A stretch of DNA of 64,000 nt from Flavobacterium ustbae (GTDB taxonomy: Bacteria; Bacteroidota; Bacteroidia; Flavobacteriales; Flavobacteriaceae). The notes under the pieces were generated by a model that had not been told where the DNA came from, ran no database searches, and saw only the letters and a list, made by a program, of their open reading frames with translations. The stretch is from the NCBI RefSeq assembly GCF_003946915.1, contig NZ_RPOC01000006.1, positions 1 to 64,000 on the forward strand. The letters run 5' to 3'. The position numbers and the translations under genes were made by a program. This document shows, one piece after another, positions 38,535 through 46,430 of the stretch. Within the stretch, counting starts at the first letter, position 1; every line of letters starts with the position of its first letter.

Positions 38535-40024
38535 AATTCCTTTTTGTTATTTCTGAAGGCTGAAATTAAACTATCCTTCAAATTTATTTGCCGATTGATT
38601 TCATACAAAAAATAGACAAAAGACAATATCGAAAGCATTCCCATTACTATTGATCTTAAAACTTGCAATTCAATATATCTACACGAAAAGCTCATAATAC
38701 AGAATAAAAAAGAGATCGAGAAAGTCACATAGACCTTTCTATTAAAATAAAAATTATATCTTTTTTTCGTAATTATTTTCATAGCAAAAAAATGAATAAT
38801 CGAATAAAATAAGAAACTAATTCCGAGTCCTTCTAAACCATAAAAATAATATCCTGCAATATTCAACAAAAAAGATAAAGTATTAAATACAATTGCTGTT
38901 TTTGTAAATATTTTAGAATCTCCTTTAGCAATTAAAATATATCCCATTGAGAATGAAGCAGCTTTAAACAACATTCCGATAATTCCAAAACAAACCATCG
39001 GAATCACTTCCATAAATTTTGAGGTATAAAGAACTCTAATAATGATCGGTATGAATGTGAGAAACAAGACAATAATTGGCGTAATTATTAAAATCGAAAT
39101 ATAAGATTGCTGTAAAACACTAATTCTAACCTTGTCATTGTCGTTATTTATTGCCGCCAATCTCGGATAATAATCTGTACTCATTACCGTAAAAATTAAT
39201 CCTACATAGGAATTCAATAACGTAAAACCTGCACTATATAAACCAACTTGTTCTGTATTGCCTGCATTACTGATATAAATCTGGGTAAGGTAGGCAGAAA
39301 GAAAAGTTAATAAAGAACTTACAGTTAACATTATTCCAAGTTTTACGATGCTTTTTCCCTCGTTTAAAAGCTCCTGTTTACTAATGTCTTTCTTTGGTAA
39401 ATTTACTTTTGATGCATAATAAAATGAAAAAATAAGCGCTGCGAAAGAACTTAAAATAATAGTAGGAACAATGGCATCGATTTTAAAATAATAATAGAGC
39501 GGAATAGAAAACAGTAATCCAAATAGATTGGCATACAGATTGGCTTTTGCTAAAAAATTTAATTTTCTCAACCCTTGTAAGATAACCAGTTGACTAGATG
39601 TTAATTGCTTAAAAATCAATGTTACAGACAAAATTATAAGAGAACCATATTGACTATCATTTCCGAAACTAAATATGCTAATCCATTTTGAGAAAATAAT
39701 AGTCACTACAGCGCCTAAAACTCCTGTAAAAAACATTATCTGTTTTATTATGGATGCAATCTTTGAAACCGATCTAATGTCGTCACCCTTATAGTTTTCT
39801 GAAATGCTTTTTATTGCGGTTGTTTCAACTCCCAAACCTGTTATGCTGTTAATTAAATTCAATATCGAATTTAACATGGCTATTATCCCCATTCCTTCTG
39901 CTCCAATAAAAACTGCAATAAATTTTGTTCTGATAACAGAAAATAAAATAGTCAAAAACTGTACACTTCCAAAAATAGAAGTTGATTTTAAAATTTGCCG
40001 ATATGACGCTTTATTATCAGACAT
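38531..40024 (-). CDS. Polysaccharide flippase (Wzx/MATE-like)
   Basis: A 497-residue membrane protein with about 12-14 hydrophobic helices and basic loops. It starts SYRQILKSTSIFGSVQFLTILFSVIRTKF, typical of O-antigen translocases (Wzx). It flips undecaprenyl-linked oligosaccharide units across the inner membrane in Wzx/Wzy-type assembly. A Wzy polymerase is not in the window. The start codon overlaps the aminotransferase stop by one base (TAATG) and the stop overlaps the acyltransferase start, so it sits inside an operon. Confidence 0.93.
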   Translation of the reverse strand: MSDNKASYRQILKSTSIFGSVQFLTILFSVIRTKFIAVFIGAEGMGIIAMLNSILNLINSITGLGVETTAIKSISENYKGDDIRSVSKIASIIKQIMFFTGVLGAVVTIIFSKWISIFSFGNDSQYGSLIILSVTLIFKQLTSSQLVILQGLRKLNFLAKANLYANLFGLLFSIPLYYYFKIDAIVPTIILSSFAALIFSFYYASKVNLPKKDISKQELLNEGKSIVKLGIMLTVSSLLTFLSAYLTQIYISNAGNTEQVGLYSAGFTLLNSYVGLIFTVMSTDYYPRLAAINNDNDKVRISVLQQSYISILIITPIIVLFLTFIPIIIRVLYTSKFMEVIPMVCFGIIGMLFKAASFSMGYILIAKGDSKIFTKTAIVFNTLSFLLNIAGYYFYGLEGLGISFLFYSIIHFFAMKIITKKRYNFYFNRKVYVTFSISFLFCIMSFSCRYIELQVLRSIVMGMLSILSFVYFLYEINRQINLKDSLISAFRNNKKEL

Positions 40025-41166
40025 TAAAAACGATTAATAGTTTCAATAATAAAATCGACTTCCGATTCAGTCAAAACTGGGCTTATTGGCAAACTCAAAA
40101 CTTCTCTATGAATTTTCTCGGTAATTGGGAATGACAACTTATTCCATTCTTCAAAGGCTTTTTGCTGATGCGGCGGAATTGGATAATGTATTACCGTTTG
40201 AATATTATTTTGAGTTAAATATTCTTGCAGATTTTCTCTGTTTTCGGTTCGAATAACAAATAAATGAAAAACATGATTTGTGGAAAAATCCCAAAACGGA
40301 AGCGTTATTTTATCGTTTTTAATTGCTGCTAAATAACGTTTGGCAACGGCTCTTCTTTTCTCATTATCTGCATCTAAATTGGGTAATTTTAGATTTAAAA
40401 AACCAGCCTGTAATTCGTCTAATCTCGAATTTACGCCAATATATTCGTTATGATATTTTTTTTCAGAACCGTAATTTCGAAGCGAAAAAAGCACTTTTGC
40501 CAATTCAGAATCGTTTGTTGTAATTGCTGCGCCATCGCCCAAACAGCCTAAATTTTTTCCTGGGTAAAAGCTATAAGCGCAAGCTGATTTTAGATTGTTG
40601 ATTTTAGATTTTAGATTTCCGTTTGGTTGGAATTTGGAATTTTGATCTTGGAATTTATTGATTTTAGCTCCATGTGATTGCGCACAATCTTCAACAACAA
40701 TTAAATTATTCTTTTCTGCAATTTCATTTATTTTTTCCATTTCAGCCAATTGTCCGTATAAATGAACCGCTAAAATAGCCTTGGTTTTTGGAGTGATTTT
40801 TTCCTGAATTAAATTTGGATTGATATTATAAGTTTCCAATTTTGGCTCGACTAAAACTGGAATTAAATCGGCTTGCAAAATGGCTAAGATACTCGCAATA
40901 TAAGTATTTGCAGGAACGATTATCTCATCGCCTTTTTGGAGTTTTCCGAGTTCAATATATCCTTTAAAAATAAGAACTAAGGCATCAAAACCATTTCCTA
41001 CTCCGATGCAATATTTATAATGGCAATATTCAGCAAATGCTTTCTCAAAAATTTCTACTTCTTTTCCTAAAATATACCAGCCGTTTTCTAAAACCGATTT
41101 CAGTTTTTCCTGAAAAGCGGTTTCATACGGTTTGTTTATTTTTTTTAGGTCTAAAAAAGGTATCAC
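40024..41166 (-). CDS. FdtB-like sugar aminotransferase (DegT/DnrJ/EryC1/StrS) with in-frame insert
   Basis: A 380-residue PLP enzyme starting at GTG (IPFLDLKKIN, as in FdtB/QdtB). PLP-binding elements are NGFDAL, VEDCAQSHGA (158-167) and the Schiff-base Lys204 in FYPGKNLG. It transfers an amino group to a dTDP-3-keto-6-deoxyhexose. Residues about 169-195, between HGAK and CAYSFYPGKN, replace the usual short loop (about 15 residues) with about 30 residues rich in Asn, Lys, Gln and Ser. The DNA of this loop is the same AATTTGGAATT/GATTTTA repeat found between genes in this window. The frame is open, so the protein may still work. The start overlaps the transferase stop by four bases. Confidence 0.9.
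   Translation of the reverse strand: MIPFLDLKKINKPYETAFQEKLKSVLENGWYILGKEVEIFEKAFAEYCHYKYCIGVGNGFDALVLIFKGYIELGKLQKGDEIIVPANTYIASILAILQADLIPVLVEPKLETYNINPNLIQEKITPKTKAILAVHLYGQLAEMEKINEIAEKNNLIVVEDCAQSHGAKINKFQDQNSKFQPNGNLKSKINNLKSACAYSFYPGKNLGCLGDGAAITTNDSELAKVLFSLRNYGSEKKYHNEYIGVNSRLDELQAGFLNLKLPNLDADNEKRRAVAKRYLAAIKNDKITLPFWDFSTNHVFHLFVIRTENRENLQEYLTQNNIQTVIHYPIPPHQQKAFEEWNKLSFPITEKIHREVLSLPISPVLTESEVDFIIETINRF
40582..40666. repeat. Intergenic-type repeat inside aminotransferase gene
   Basis: gattttaga units (about 40584-40617), then ttggaatttggaatt (about 40626-40640), ttggaattt and attgatttt. The same motif set fills intergenic sites at 20690-20938, 52341-52497 and 61625-61745. Here it is translated in frame into residues 169-195 of the aminotransferase. 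Confidence 0.75.
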
Positions 41167-42110
41167 TTTATTTCAATTTTATAAAAATCCTGATTGTAAA
41201 CAGAACAGCCTAATTCTTCTTTTTGTTTTAAAAGTCCACTATTATAATCTTCAGTATCAGAATCAACAATGCCCATGTCAAAGAAATGTTTTCCTTTTCT
41301 TTTGTATTTATGAATCAAATTGATGAACAAAAAATCTAAAGCTCTAAATTCTTCTCCTGTTTTTGAAGTTGCTCCGTATTGCGATTTTACAACATTTTTA
41401 GTTTCAAAAATGGTTATTCCAGCAATAATTTCGTCATTTCTAAAAGCAGAATACTGTTTAATATTTTGAGGAAATTTAGATTTTAAAAGTGCCATTTCTT
41501 CTTTTGAATGAACTGGCTTTGCATCAAATTTTTCTAATAATCTTGGTTCCAAAACTTTCTCCCAAAACGGATCAAAATTATCTTCTTCAAAAATATCTAT
41601 ATCAAGATTTTCAATTCTTCTAAAGTGTTTCATTTTGCTTTTTGAAATCTTCAAAGGAACTGTCAGATTAACAGCAAGATTCATTTCTTTTCGTTCTAAA
41701 ACCGCTCCTCTTTTCATTAAAAAAAAGTCGATTGTTGCATTTCCTTCTGACAAATAAAAATCTGGGATTGGCTTGTAATAAAGAGTTTCGAATTTATTTT
41801 CTTTCAAAAAAAGCAAAATTTCATCAAAGATTGATTCTACTTTTTCTGCTTTCAATTTCGATAAAAACACTAATCCGCCATAAGTCAAACCTTGGTGAGA
41901 ATATATCGAATTTCCTTTTTTATTAGCGGGAAGAATAGCGCGCAATTTTTCCTCTTCGAAAATTAAAAGCGAAAAATCCTCAAAACGATCTTTATGATAT
42001 TCCATAAAATCACGATGGAATAAAAAAGTGGCATTTTTGGCCTGAGCGACAAAATCGTTCCAAATCGTATAATCGTTTTTATTGTATTTTCTTACAACGA
42101 ATGTTTTCAA
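41163..42110 (-). CDS. FemAB/GNAT-like transferase
   Basis: A 315-residue protein of the GNAT-fold group related to FemAB peptidoglycan-bridge enzymes. The N-terminal domain starts RKYNKNDYTIWNDFVAQAKNATFL, and the second has HSKEEMALLKSKFPQNIKQYSAF and FRALDFLFINLIHKYKRKGKHFFDMG near 255-280. Relatives often lie beside FdtA/FdtB-type sugar genes, so an aminoacyl or acyl transfer to the aminosugar is possible. It is the first gene of the minus-strand run aminotransferase-flippase-acyltransferase, overlapping the next start by four bases (GTGA). Substrate unknown. Confidence 0.78.
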   Translation of the reverse strand: MKTFVVRKYNKNDYTIWNDFVAQAKNATFLFHRDFMEYHKDRFEDFSLLIFEEEKLRAILPANKKGNSIYSHQGLTYGGLVFLSKLKAEKVESIFDEILLFLKENKFETLYYKPIPDFYLSEGNATIDFFLMKRGAVLERKEMNLAVNLTVPLKISKSKMKHFRRIENLDIDIFEEDNFDPFWEKVLEPRLLEKFDAKPVHSKEEMALLKSKFPQNIKQYSAFRNDEIIAGITIFETKNVVKSQYGATSKTGEEFRALDFLFINLIHKYKRKGKHFFDMGIVDSDTEDYNSGLLKQKEELGCSVYNQDFYKIEIK

Positions 42111-42118
42111 AGTTTTAT

Positions 42119-42183
42119 TTTTTTGCCACGAATTTTACCAATTTTCACGAATTAAATTAGTGCAAGTTCGTGAAATTCGTGGC
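42119..42183. repeat. GCCACGAATT palindrome after TRIC gene
   Basis: gccacgaattttaccaattttcacgaatt (from about 42124) pairs with gttcgtgaaattcgtggc (to about 42182). It lies 10 bp beyond the TRIC gene stop and before the FemAB-like start. Same family as 26294 and 51417. Confidence 0.65.
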
Positions 42184-42194
42184 TGAATATTTTT

Positions 42195-42797
42195 CTACTT
42201 ATGATCGAATGCTTTTAAATGCCATTTGTATTTTACTGCCATTAAACGAACTACAATAATCACAAGAGACGTAACTAGATATAATATATCGTCGTTTAGG
42301 TTTAGTTTTCGCAATCCAAAAAAAACGATTCCTCCTAAGATACAAATGGTTGCATAGATTTCTTCTCGAAAAACGTTTGGAATTTCGTTACATAAAATAT
42401 CACGAATTACACCGCCAAAGCAAGCTGTCATTGTTCCCAACGCAATACAAATTGCTGGATGAAGACCTGTTAAAAGTCCTCTTTCTAGACCAATTAATGT
42501 AAAAACGCCAAGACCAATTGTGTCAAACAAAAACAACGAAGTACGAAGTTTATCAAAGCTTTTTCTGAAAAGAATCGCTAGAAAAAATCCTAAAATGATC
42601 ACATATACGTATTGCATGTCGCGCATCCAGCCAACGGGAGTTCTTCCGATTAGAACATCACGCAATGTTCCTCCTCCAACAGCGGTTACAAATGCAATGA
42701 TAAAAACCCCAAAAGGATCTAGTTTTTTGTGCATTGCGGTTAAGGCGCCAGACATAGCAAATGCCATTGTCCCTATAATATCAAGTAAGTGAAACAT
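42195..42797 (-). CDS. TRIC/YicG-type membrane channel
   Basis: About 200 residues with seven hydrophobic helices and two related halves: FAMSGALTAMHKKLDPFGVFIIAFVTAVGGGTLRD (split around GGGTLRD) and MTACFGGVIRDILCNEIPNVF. Both carry the conserved Gly-rich GG-R-D motif of the bacterial TRIC family (YadS/YicG). It probably forms an inner-membrane cation-selective channel; some YicG relatives have been linked to glycine transport. The frame extends to a TTG at 42821, and the ATG at 42797 (MFHLLDIIG) is preferred. Confidence 0.9.
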   Translation of the reverse strand: MFHLLDIIGTMAFAMSGALTAMHKKLDPFGVFIIAFVTAVGGGTLRDVLIGRTPVGWMRDMQYVYVIILGFFLAILFRKSFDKLRTSLFLFDTIGLGVFTLIGLERGLLTGLHPAICIALGTMTACFGGVIRDILCNEIPNVFREEIYATICILGGIVFFGLRKLNLNDDILYLVTSLVIIVVRLMAVKYKWHLKAFDHK

Positions 42798-42807
42798 TTT
42801 TTTTGAG

Positions 42808-42920
42808 TTACAAAGATGCAAGGGGCCAAAGTTACAAAGTTGTAAGGAATAATCTTAGTAAATCTGAATCGGTTTTTTGTTACAGAGATTCAAAGCATCA
42901 AAGCTACAAAGTTGTATGAA
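42808..42920. repeat. TTACAAAG direct repeats
   Basis: Two related blocks, gttacaaagatgcaagg...aaagttacaaagttgtaag (about 42807-42843) and gttacagagattcaaag...aagctacaaagttgtatg (about 42879-42918), lie between the TRIC start and the stop of the next gene. They resemble the ttgcaactttgcaactttc block at 51487-51510 on the other strand. Confidence 0.5.
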
Positions 42921-42954
42921 ATGCTTTTAGAATACCTAACTTATGAAATACTTA

Positions 42955-43806
42955 TTATTTTTTTACATAAATCGGACTTCTTTTTAATAAGTAAGTAATA
43001 GAATCCATCCAACTGTCTTTTACTGCCAATAAGGGCTTACGGGTTTGTGAGTAGATTTTATCTTTATTTCTATACATGTCAAAATAAACCGTATAGTAAT
43101 AGTAACTCTGATTGTTTGCCGTAGTGGTCGAAATATCGCTTGAGGACACTTTTTTATTATTGTTGCTCACTTTTGTATCTCCACTGCTGTAAGTTGTAGC
43201 TGTAGAAGCCGTTCCAATTGTGTATGAAATTTTTGCAGCCACAATATTGTCAACTCCTAATATTTTTTCAAGATCTTCTATTGGCGTCTCGTCAATATTA
43301 TTGTGATCGATTCCTGCTTTGTGCAAAAGGCTATTGGTCGTTCTTAAATCCTGAACTGTTAAGGGTAAAATATTAGACGATTTATCCAGCAATTTGTTGT
43401 ACAGATCGTTTTGAGCAAATTTTGCCATATCTTCAGAACTTTGCTGACTATCTGAATTTAAATAAGGAATTGGCAATACAGCAATTACATTATGCTTCAT
43501 TTCTGCAGTTTCGATACTTTGGCTGGTATTTTGAGCCGTATTGCTTGGCGTTGAAGAAGCATCAAAAGTTTGAGTTCTCCCGCTTGCAAAATCGATCTTG
43601 GCAATCTGCGAAACATCTAACGAAATTTGAACTGTTTCGCCTGGAAGTGAATACTCTACGGTTTTATCAGACATTTTTAAAATCGTACATTCAATGATCT
43701 GATAATCTCTTTTTACAATTCTATCTAATTTTTTTCTGCTTTGGGCAAAACTAAAAAGCGTAATAAAAAATAGCAATAGGGCTAGTAACGACTTTGTCTT
43801 TTTCAT
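42955..43806 (-). CDS. Secreted protein of unknown function
   Basis: A 283-residue protein with a signal peptide (ends TLFSFAQSRKK). The first domain (about 24-85) reads RDYQIIECTILKMSDKTVEYSLPGE with SQIAKIDFASGRT, a small beta domain common in Bacteroidota secreted proteins (it resembles a protein stretch that senses or binds at the membrane). The second part (about 100-283) has VIAVLPIPYLNSD and VDNIVAAKISYTIG, followed by a Thr/Ser/Asn-rich loop, similar in style to lipoprotein-like assembly factors of the CsgG/TolB-N type. I cannot assign a function. It is transcribed alone between the TRIC and RDD genes. Confidence 0.75.
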   Translation of the reverse strand: MKKTKSLLALLLFFITLFSFAQSRKKLDRIVKRDYQIIECTILKMSDKTVEYSLPGETVQISLDVSQIAKIDFASGRTQTFDASSTPSNTAQNTSQSIETAEMKHNVIAVLPIPYLNSDSQQSSEDMAKFAQNDLYNKLLDKSSNILPLTVQDLRTTNSLLHKAGIDHNNIDETPIEDLEKILGVDNIVAAKISYTIGTASTATTYSSGDTKVSNNNKKVSSSDISTTTANNQSYYYYTVYFDMYRNKDKIYSQTRKPLLAVKDSWMDSITYLLKRSPIYVKK

Positions 43807-43902
43807 AGTTTTATTTTTATATTTAAAAAATTGGATAACAACTAGTTAAATATAAAAAATATTATTAAAGCTAGAAAAACAATTTCAACCATCTGCAAAA
43901 AA

Positions 43903-44646
43903 TTACATATTTTGCGTGTAAAAATTATAGTCTTTTAAAATTACGCGAATAAAATCGCTATTATTTCCAGATTGATTCTTTATGCCTGTTACGCTTTCAA
44001 TTTTTGCAACTAGTTTGTAAATCACTTCATGATCATTTTTGGCGGCTGCTTTTTGAAAAGTTTCTTTAATAATACGCATATCGTTGTCTGAAAGCTTAAT
44101 GACCAAAGGATACGTTGGCACATAAGCTTCGCCGATTTCTTCTAAAATAGTATGGCTAATGTTAATTTTATTTTTTAAAGTAATTACAGCTGTTCCTGCC
44201 GCCATGTCGCCCAATCGCTGCGAGTTCTTACTGGTTATAACAGAAATGAGTCCAGGAAGTCCAAAAAAAGTAAAAAAATCAATTACTCTAAAAAACCATC
44301 GAATTAAATAGTCTCCAAAACCAGCCTGATAACCGTCAATTTTTACGACTTTAATTTTTAATAACTTTTTGCCAAGAGACTGTCCTTCAAAAACACTTTC
44401 TAAAACGAGCGAGTACACTATAACCGGAGAATAAAGCATTAAAAAAATCGCACCTCGTGACCAGCCATCCAAATTAACCATCAGTCGATCTAGCTGCAGC
44501 CAGTCGAAAAGAACTATAGAAAGTGCTGTTATATAACAGATTACAATAAACAAATCAATAAAAAAAGCACCTAGTCTTTCGCCGACAGAAGCAGCAATAA
44601 AATTTATTTTGACATTTTGTGTCGTATTAATAGATAATTCTGACAT
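43903..44646 (-). CDS. RDD family membrane protein
   Basis: A 247-residue inner-membrane protein. The RDD domain covers about 12-165 with GERLGAFFIDLFIVICYITALS (Arg and Asp of the family motif in the first helix), EGQSLGKKLLKIKVVKIDG and QRLGDMAAGTAVI. The C-terminal 85 residues are soluble and charged. RDD proteins are often paired with MoxR/DUF58 modules. Here it is divergent from the SpoIIM gene with only 20 bp between the two start codons, so their promoters must overlap or lie in each other's coding sequence. Confidence 0.92.
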   Translation of the reverse strand: MSELSINTTQNVKINFIAASVGERLGAFFIDLFIVICYITALSIVLFDWLQLDRLMVNLDGWSRGAIFLMLYSPVIVYSLVLESVFEGQSLGKKLLKIKVVKIDGYQAGFGDYLIRWFFRVIDFFTFFGLPGLISVITSKNSQRLGDMAAGTAVITLKNKINISHTILEEIGEAYVPTYPLVIKLSDNDMRIIKETFQKAAAKNDHEVIYKLVAKIESVTGIKNQSGNNSDFIRVILKDYNFYTQNM

Positions 44647-44666
44647 ATTTCATATTTTAGCCTACA

Positions 44667-45647
44667 ATGAGAGAAATCGCCTTTATAAAACAAAACAGAG
44701 AAAAATGGCTCGAGTTTGAGCTGGCAATTTTTGGTAAAGCTAAAAAAAATCCTGATGAATTAGCTAATTTGTACATTCAAATGATGAATGATTTGTCGTA
44801 TGCTCAAACGTATTATCCTAAAAGTAAAACGGTTGTTTATCTTAATCATCTGGCGTCTCAGATTTATCAGAAAATTTACAAAACCAAACGTACAGACCAG
44901 AACCGCGTTATCGATTTCTTTAAAATCGAAGTACCTTTATTGGTTTACGAGTACAGAAGGTATTTGGTTTATGCTTTTACGCTATTTTTTGTCACCGTTT
45001 CAATTGGTGTTCTTTCTGCCCGCTATGATCCTGATTTTGTACGTCTCATTTTAGGCGACGAATACGTCAATATGACTTTGGCAAACATTAAAAAAGGCAA
45101 TCCGATGGCTGTGTACGGTTCGGGCAGCAATTGGGGTAGTTTTATTGGCATTACTGTAAACAACCTTTTTGTAGGCGCCAAATGCTATTTTTATGGCATT
45201 TTTGTAGGTATCGGAACTTTTAATATTTTTCTTCAAAACTGTATCATGCTGGGCTCTTTTCAATATTTTTTCTATGAACAAGGCGTTTTCTGGAAAAGTG
45301 TGAGAGGAATTTGGATTCATGGTTCTATGGAAATTTTCGCCATTGTAATCGAAACTACCGCTGGATTTATTTTAGGAGCTTCTATCCTATTTCCTAAAAC
45401 TTTTTCGAGATTAAATTCTTTTAAAATTGGCTTCAAAAACAGTTTCAAAATATTCTTAAGCACTTTCCCTTTCACGATAAGTGCAGGATTTTTAGAAGGT
45501 TTTATTACAAGATATTCTATTGATATGCCCAATTGGCTAAGCAGTTTTATTATCTTAGTGACGCTTGCCATAATTTCATTTTATTACTTGATTTACCCTT
45601 TTATTGTGCACAAAAAAATTTATTCTTTAACCGCCGAAAAACTTTAA
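44667..45647 (+). CDS. SpoIIM/DUF95-family membrane protein
   Basis: A 326-residue inner-membrane protein. A soluble N-terminal part (about 1-95, starting MREIAFIKQNREKWLEFE) is followed by a membrane domain with five to six helices. The central motif GNPMAVYGSGSNWGSFIGITVNNLFVGAKCYFYGIFVG (recognisable by ITVNNLFVG) and IWIHGSMEIFAIVIE match the stage II sporulation M (SpoIIM) family. The organism is not a sporulator, and the family is widespread in MoxR-type clusters. It is the first gene of the plus-strand run, nine bp before the DUF4129 gene. Confidence 0.9.
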   Translation: MREIAFIKQNREKWLEFELAIFGKAKKNPDELANLYIQMMNDLSYAQTYYPKSKTVVYLNHLASQIYQKIYKTKRTDQNRVIDFFKIEVPLLVYEYRRYLVYAFTLFFVTVSIGVLSARYDPDFVRLILGDEYVNMTLANIKKGNPMAVYGSGSNWGSFIGITVNNLFVGAKCYFYGIFVGIGTFNIFLQNCIMLGSFQYFFYEQGVFWKSVRGIWIHGSMEIFAIVIETTAGFILGASILFPKTFSRLNSFKIGFKNSFKIFLSTFPFTISAGFLEGFITRYSIDMPNWLSSFIILVTLAIISFYYLIYPFIVHKKIYSLTAEKL

Positions 45648-45656
45648 GAACAAGTA

Positions 45657-46430
45657 ATGACAAGATTATTATTTATTTTATCTTTTCTTTTGTGCTGCGG
45701 TATTTCTCAGGCTCAGGATTCTATTCCTTTAACTCCGGATCCTCCAAAAATTACTGGAATTAAATATACCGAAAAAGACATTCAAATCGATTCTAGAACT
45801 GTAGAAGCCAGACATTTTGAAAAGAATTTCAAGAAAAAATATACCGATAAAAATTTTATCTACGAATACAAAACTCCCGAAAAAAACTGGTGGGATCATT
45901 TTAAGCATTGGTTGGCTAGACAAATTTTCAATTTATTTAATTTCAGCAGTGTAAAATCGTCTCTCAGCTTTATTTCTATTTTATTTAGAATAATTGCAGT
46001 TTTGGTCGTTATTGTCTTAATTTATTTTATTGCAAGAGCTTTGACCAAACAAGAAGGAAGATGGATTTTTGGAAAAAATGCCAAAAGAACCTTATTTTAT
46101 TCAGATGCTGAGAAAAACATCCATCTTTTAGATTTTGAAAAACTGATTAAAGAAAGTATTGAAGCCGGCGAAAGAAGAGTCGCAATACGATATTACTATT
46201 TATGGCTTTTGAAAGTAATGGCACAGCATCATTATATTGAATGGGATATCGAAAAAACCAATTCTGATTATTTGTACGAATTGCATAATCCTGCTCATAA
46301 AGAAGAGTTTACATATCTTTCTTATCTGTACAATTATATTTGGTACGGCGAATTTGAAATTGACGAAACAACATTCAGAAAGACTGAAAACAGATTTAAA
46401 AAAGCATTAAAAACCTTTGGTAATGGATAA
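45657..46430 (+). CDS. DUF4129 domain protein
   Basis: A 257-residue protein. Signal-like N-terminus (FILSFLLCCGISQAQ), a charged periplasmic segment, one transmembrane helix near 107-128 (FISILFRIIAVLVVIVLIYFIA, shortened here to its core LVVIVLIYF), then a cytoplasmic DUF4129 domain with SIEAGERRVAIRYYYLWLL and TNSDYLYEL, YLYNYIWYGEFEI. The second domain resembles a transglutaminase-C-terminal (DUF4129) helical module. It overlaps the next gene's start by eight bases, and its cluster partners are DUF4350, MoxR and DUF58. Confidence 0.9.
   Translation: MTRLLFILSFLLCCGISQAQDSIPLTPDPPKITGIKYTEKDIQIDSRTVEARHFEKNFKKKYTDKNFIYEYKTPEKNWWDHFKHWLARQIFNLFNFSSVKSSLSFISILFRIIAVLVVIVLIYFIARALTKQEGRWIFGKNAKRTLFYSDAEKNIHLLDFEKLIKESIEAGERRVAIRYYYLWLLKVMAQHHYIEWDIEKTNSDYLYELHNPAHKEEFTYLSYLYNYIWYGEFEIDETTFRKTENRFKKALKTFGNG

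Noticed and set aside
40582..40666. Intein, or frameshift error in the aminotransferase
   Set aside because: The extra segment is only about 15 residues longer than the usual loop, has no splicing-domain motifs, and the reading frame is kept through to a normal C-terminus.
33322..42110. Recently acquired genomic island with mobile elements
   Set aside because: The cluster could be horizontally variable, but I see no integrase, transposase, tRNA or direct-repeat attachment site.
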